A stretch of DNA of 16,098 bases from Parachlamydiales bacterium (lineage in GTDB: Bacteria; Chlamydiota; Chlamydiia; Chlamydiales; Simkaniaceae): contig DAOWHK010000038.1 in NCBI GenBank assembly GCA_030641465.1, positions 1 through 16,098 of the forward strand, written 5' to 3'. The position numbers were made by a program, and so were the translations under genes. Numbering within the stretch: the stretch's first letter is position 1; each line of letters starts with the position of its first letter. Positions 14,020 to 16,098 of this stretch are shown piece by piece. The notes beneath the pieces were generated by a model that saw only the letters and a list, made by a program, of their open reading frames with translations, ran no database searches and was not told the origin of the DNA.

Positions 14020-14484
14020 ATGAATCATATTATGGTTGCAGGTCACTTAGGTGCAGACCCCGAATCGCGAGTTACACCGTCCGGTCAGAAAGTGACAACG
14101 CTTAGAGTTGCTGCTAATCAAAGGCGTGGGGGGAAAGAAGAGACGATTTGGTGGAAAATCACGCTTTGGGGCGATCAATTTGATAAAGTGCTATCTTATT
14201 TTAAAAAGGGCAGCTCTATTATTGTATATGGAGAAATGTCTAAACCTGAAATTTATACGGATCGTGAGGGTAATCCCCAGGTGTCATTAAATGTGACAGC
14301 ATCGCAGATTTCATTTAGTCCATTTGGACGTACAGATAAGCCGCAAGAGGGAGGCGCTCCAATGAATCAGCCTCAAAAGCAAATGGCAGGAGTCCCATTT
14401 GGTCAAAATGATCCTATGATGCAACAGAGTGCAACTCAAGGAATGCCTAGTCAATCGTTTACAGATGATGAAATCCCCTTTTAA
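14020..14484 (+). CDS. ssb: Single-stranded DNA-binding protein
   Basis: Binds ssDNA as a homotetramer in replication, repair and recombination. The 154 residues split into an OB fold (1-105) and a Gln/Met/Pro-rich linker ending in the acidic tail DDEIPF (149-154), which recruits partner proteins. Family motifs: MNHIMVAGHLGADPESR at the start, TTLRVAAN (27-34), WWKITLWGD (44-52) and the YGEM turn (70-73). The start is clear: AAAGG lies 7 nt before the ATG. pepA follows after 15 nt, so the two are likely cotranscribed; ssb-pepA is also the order in C. trachomatis (CT044-CT045, from memory). Confidence 0.96.
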   Translation: MNHIMVAGHLGADPESRVTPSGQKVTTLRVAANQRRGGKEETIWWKITLWGDQFDKVLSYFKKGSSIIVYGEMSKPEIYTDREGNPQVSLNVTASQISFSPFGRTDKPQEGGAPMNQPQKQMAGVPFGQNDPMMQQSATQGMPSQSFTDDEIPF

Positions 14485-14490
14485 TTTTTA

Positions 14491-14494
14491 GAGG
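14491..14494 (+). promoter_or_regulatory. Shine-Dalgarno that sets the pepA start
   Basis: GAGG (within AGAGG) lies 5 nt before ATG 14500. The frame also allows TTG at 14497, but the spacing favours the ATG. Confidence 0.65.
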
Positions 14495-14499
14495 TATTG

Positions 14500-15987
14500 A
14501 TGTTTAGACAAATTCCAAGTGCTGAGAAACGGCCAGTAGCAGATGTTATTGTCATCCCTTTTTGGCAAGAAACTGACGGCGCTAAAGAGATTATTCCTGT
14601 TAAAGATTTAGATGCTGAGATTTTAAAGGTAGTAAAAGCTAAAGATTTTACTGGAAAATCTGGCAGCACAATGCTTGCTTATTTAGAGGGAAAAAAAGAA
14701 AAAAGACTGTTATTTCTTGGGCTTGGAAAAGAGGGCTCATGCTCCATGGAATCTCTTCGAAGAGATTATAGTGCTTTTGTTAAGAGATGTCACAATAAGC
14801 CGTGGAAAACGGTGAATGTATTAGTTCCTAAAATAAAAAAGCTCGGTGAAGAATGTGTTTGCACGGCTATTTCTGAGGGGATGTTATTGACGGCGTATAC
14901 ATTTGAAGCTCTCAAATCTAAAAAAAATCAGCAATTTTTTCATATTAGTACTGTTAATATGCTTGGAATTGAGGCAAAAAACGAAAAAATTTGCAATAAA
15001 GCTGAGGCTATTTCTTCTGGTGTTAATTTAGCAAGAGATCTAGTGAACGGAAATGCAGATGATATTACCCCAGAGGCTCTTGCGGAAAAAGCGAGGGAGA
15101 TTGCAAGCTCTTTTCCATCTGTTAAGGCGACAATTTTTGATAAAAAACGGATTGAAAAAGAAGGTATGGGCCTTTTTCTAGCTGTAAGTCGTGGATCTTT
15201 CCGCGACCCTGTCTTTATTATATTAAAGTATCAGGGAAATCCAAGCGACGTCGATCATACAGTAGTTGTTGGAAAAGGGGTGACGTTTGATACTGGAGGT
15301 CTTAACCTCAAGCCTACAGGCTCTATGGAGACAATGAAGGCTGATATGGGGGGCGCAGCTGCAGCTCTTGGTATTATTCAAGCTGCGGCTAAGGCAAATC
15401 TTAAAATAAATATTACAGCTGTTGTTGCATCTACTGAAAATGGAATTGATAGCAAAAGTTATAAGCCAGGTGATGTGTATGTAGGATTTTCAGGAAAATC
15501 GGTGGAAAATATGAACACTGATGCGGAAGGAAGACTTACTCTTGCTGATGCTCTTTCTTATTCGATTCATGCTCTAAAACCAAATCGAATTATTGATTTG
15601 GCAACACTTACTGGCGCGATTGAAATTGCTGTTGGGGACGAGCGTTGTGGTCTTTTTTCCAATGACAAGAAAATGACTCAAGGCTTCATAGAAGCTGGAG
15701 ATAGGACTGGGGAAAAAGTTTGGGAATTTCCTATGGATCCTGAATACCGCGAATTATTAAAATCGGATATTGCAGATCTTAAAAGCTGTGGGAAACGGAT
15801 GGCAGGATCAATTACTGCGGCCCATTTTCTGAAAGAATTTGTTGGGAAAACGCCTTGGGTGCATCTTGATATTGCAGGTGTTGCGTATATCGATCATGCT
15901 AGGCGCTATCATATGACACCTGCTACTGGATTTGGTGTGAGACTCGTGATCGAAATGTTAGAGCAGTTCCATGCAAAGTCCTCCTAA
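14500..15987 (+). CDS. pepA: Leucyl aminopeptidase (peptidase family M17)
   Basis: Di-metal (Zn/Mn) cytosolic aminopeptidase, hexameric in the family, that removes N-terminal residues, preferably Leu, in peptide turnover. The protein has 495 residues, normal for PepA. The N-terminal domain (1-165) is divergent, as usual; the catalytic half is strongly conserved. Metal ligands and active-site residues are all present with the spacing of E. coli PepA (offset 11): K259 and D264 in VGKGVTFDTGG, K271, D282 in KADMGG, and D341, E343 and R345 in the signature NTDAEGRL. E. coli PepA also binds DNA (XerC/D recombination, carAB); nothing here shows whether this one does. Downstream, the pseudouridine synthase frame overlaps its last 17 bases, extending the operon. 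Confidence 0.96.
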   Translation: MFRQIPSAEKRPVADVIVIPFWQETDGAKEIIPVKDLDAEILKVVKAKDFTGKSGSTMLAYLEGKKEKRLLFLGLGKEGSCSMESLRRDYSAFVKRCHNKPWKTVNVLVPKIKKLGEECVCTAISEGMLLTAYTFEALKSKKNQQFFHISTVNMLGIEAKNEKICNKAEAISSGVNLARDLVNGNADDITPEALAEKAREIASSFPSVKATIFDKKRIEKEGMGLFLAVSRGSFRDPVFIILKYQGNPSDVDHTVVVGKGVTFDTGGLNLKPTGSMETMKADMGGAAAALGIIQAAAKANLKINITAVVASTENGIDSKSYKPGDVYVGFSGKSVENMNTDAEGRLTLADALSYSIHALKPNRIIDLATLTGAIEIAVGDERCGLFSNDKKMTQGFIEAGDRTGEKVWEFPMDPEYRELLKSDIADLKSCGKRMAGSITAAHFLKEFVGKTPWVHLDIAGVAYIDHARRYHMTPATGFGVRLVIEMLEQFHAKSS

Positions 15988-16098
15988 AATTGAGATGTCT
16001 GTTTCAAAAGCAGAAAATGGTTTAAGACTTTTGACGTTTTTAAGGCGGCATATTTCTCCAGATTATTCGAATAAAGTGATCAAGAGGTCTATTGATAA
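15971..16098 (+). CDS. RluA-family pseudouridine synthase, N-terminal part (cut by window edge)
   Basis: An open frame from ATG 15971 runs to the window end (42 complete codons). It reads MQSPPKIEMSVSKAENG, then LRLLTFLRRHISP and SNKVIKRSID: the start of an S4 RNA-binding domain in the arrangement of RluA/RluD-type 23S rRNA pseudouridine synthases (G-x-R-L-x-x-[FY]-[LI], then S-[RN]-x-x-I-K-x-x-I). The catalytic domain lies outside. The first ATG overlaps pepA by 17 bp and has GAG 8-11 nt upstream; ATG 15995 is the alternative, but it lacks a Shine-Dalgarno. Another S4-domain protein is possible. Confidence 0.62.
   Translation, partial: MQSPPKIEMSVSKAENGLRLLTFLRRHISPDYSNKVIKRSID

Overview
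The window looks like a piece of a chlamydial genome from the environmental, amoeba-associated side of the phylum (Parachlamydia/Waddlia/Simkania type). Three things suggest this: two chlamydial-style gene neighbourhoods (trxB near acpS, and ssb next to pepA, both pairs also close together in Chlamydia trachomatis), a YacL-like PIN/TRAM membrane protein, and two F-box genes of the kind expanded in amoeba-associated chlamydiae. Base composition is A+T rich. No species can be named from the sequence alone. There is no rRNA, tRNA, CRISPR array or intact insertion sequence.

Layout. 1-200 (minus): the start of an F-box protein cut off by the window edge. 247-5346 (minus): a tight five-gene transcription unit potA-potB-potC-potD-MFS, encoding a spermidine/putrescine-type ABC importer plus a TetA-like efflux or uptake carrier. 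5347-5633: a gene-free gap holding a 122-bp nested inverted repeat and a promoter. 5634-6524 (plus): an F-box plus leucine-rich-repeat protein, visibly more A+T rich than its neighbours. 6581-8349 (plus): thioredoxin reductase followed, with a 1-nt stop/start overlap, by a probable outer-membrane beta-barrel. 8346-9784 (minus): acpS downstream of a PIN/TRAM membrane protein. 9839-10351 (plus): a small four-helix membrane protein. 10354-10770 (minus): rlmH. 10788-11999 (plus): lgt with a large internal insertion. 11952-13769 (minus): a 605-residue protein of unknown function. 13770-14019: an A/T-tract-rich divergent gap. 14020-16098 (plus): ssb, pepA and the start of an RluA-type pseudouridine synthase.

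How the parts fit. The housekeeping genes (redox, carrier-protein activation, 23S rRNA modification, lipoprotein acylation, ssDNA binding, peptide turnover) form an ordinary core. Set against this, the left third (F-box, Pot/MFS, repeat, F-box-LRR) looks like an accessory, host-facing block: the F-box proteins could be secreted to recruit the host Skp1-cullin ubiquitin ligase, while the Pot system would take polyamine-like cations from the host. The most unusual points are the paired F-box genes, the nested inverted repeat at 5399-5520, the roughly 125-residue insertion in Lgt, two divergent gene pairs that appear to share symmetrical -10 boxes (one predicting a leaderless lgt mRNA), and the unassigned 605-residue protein.
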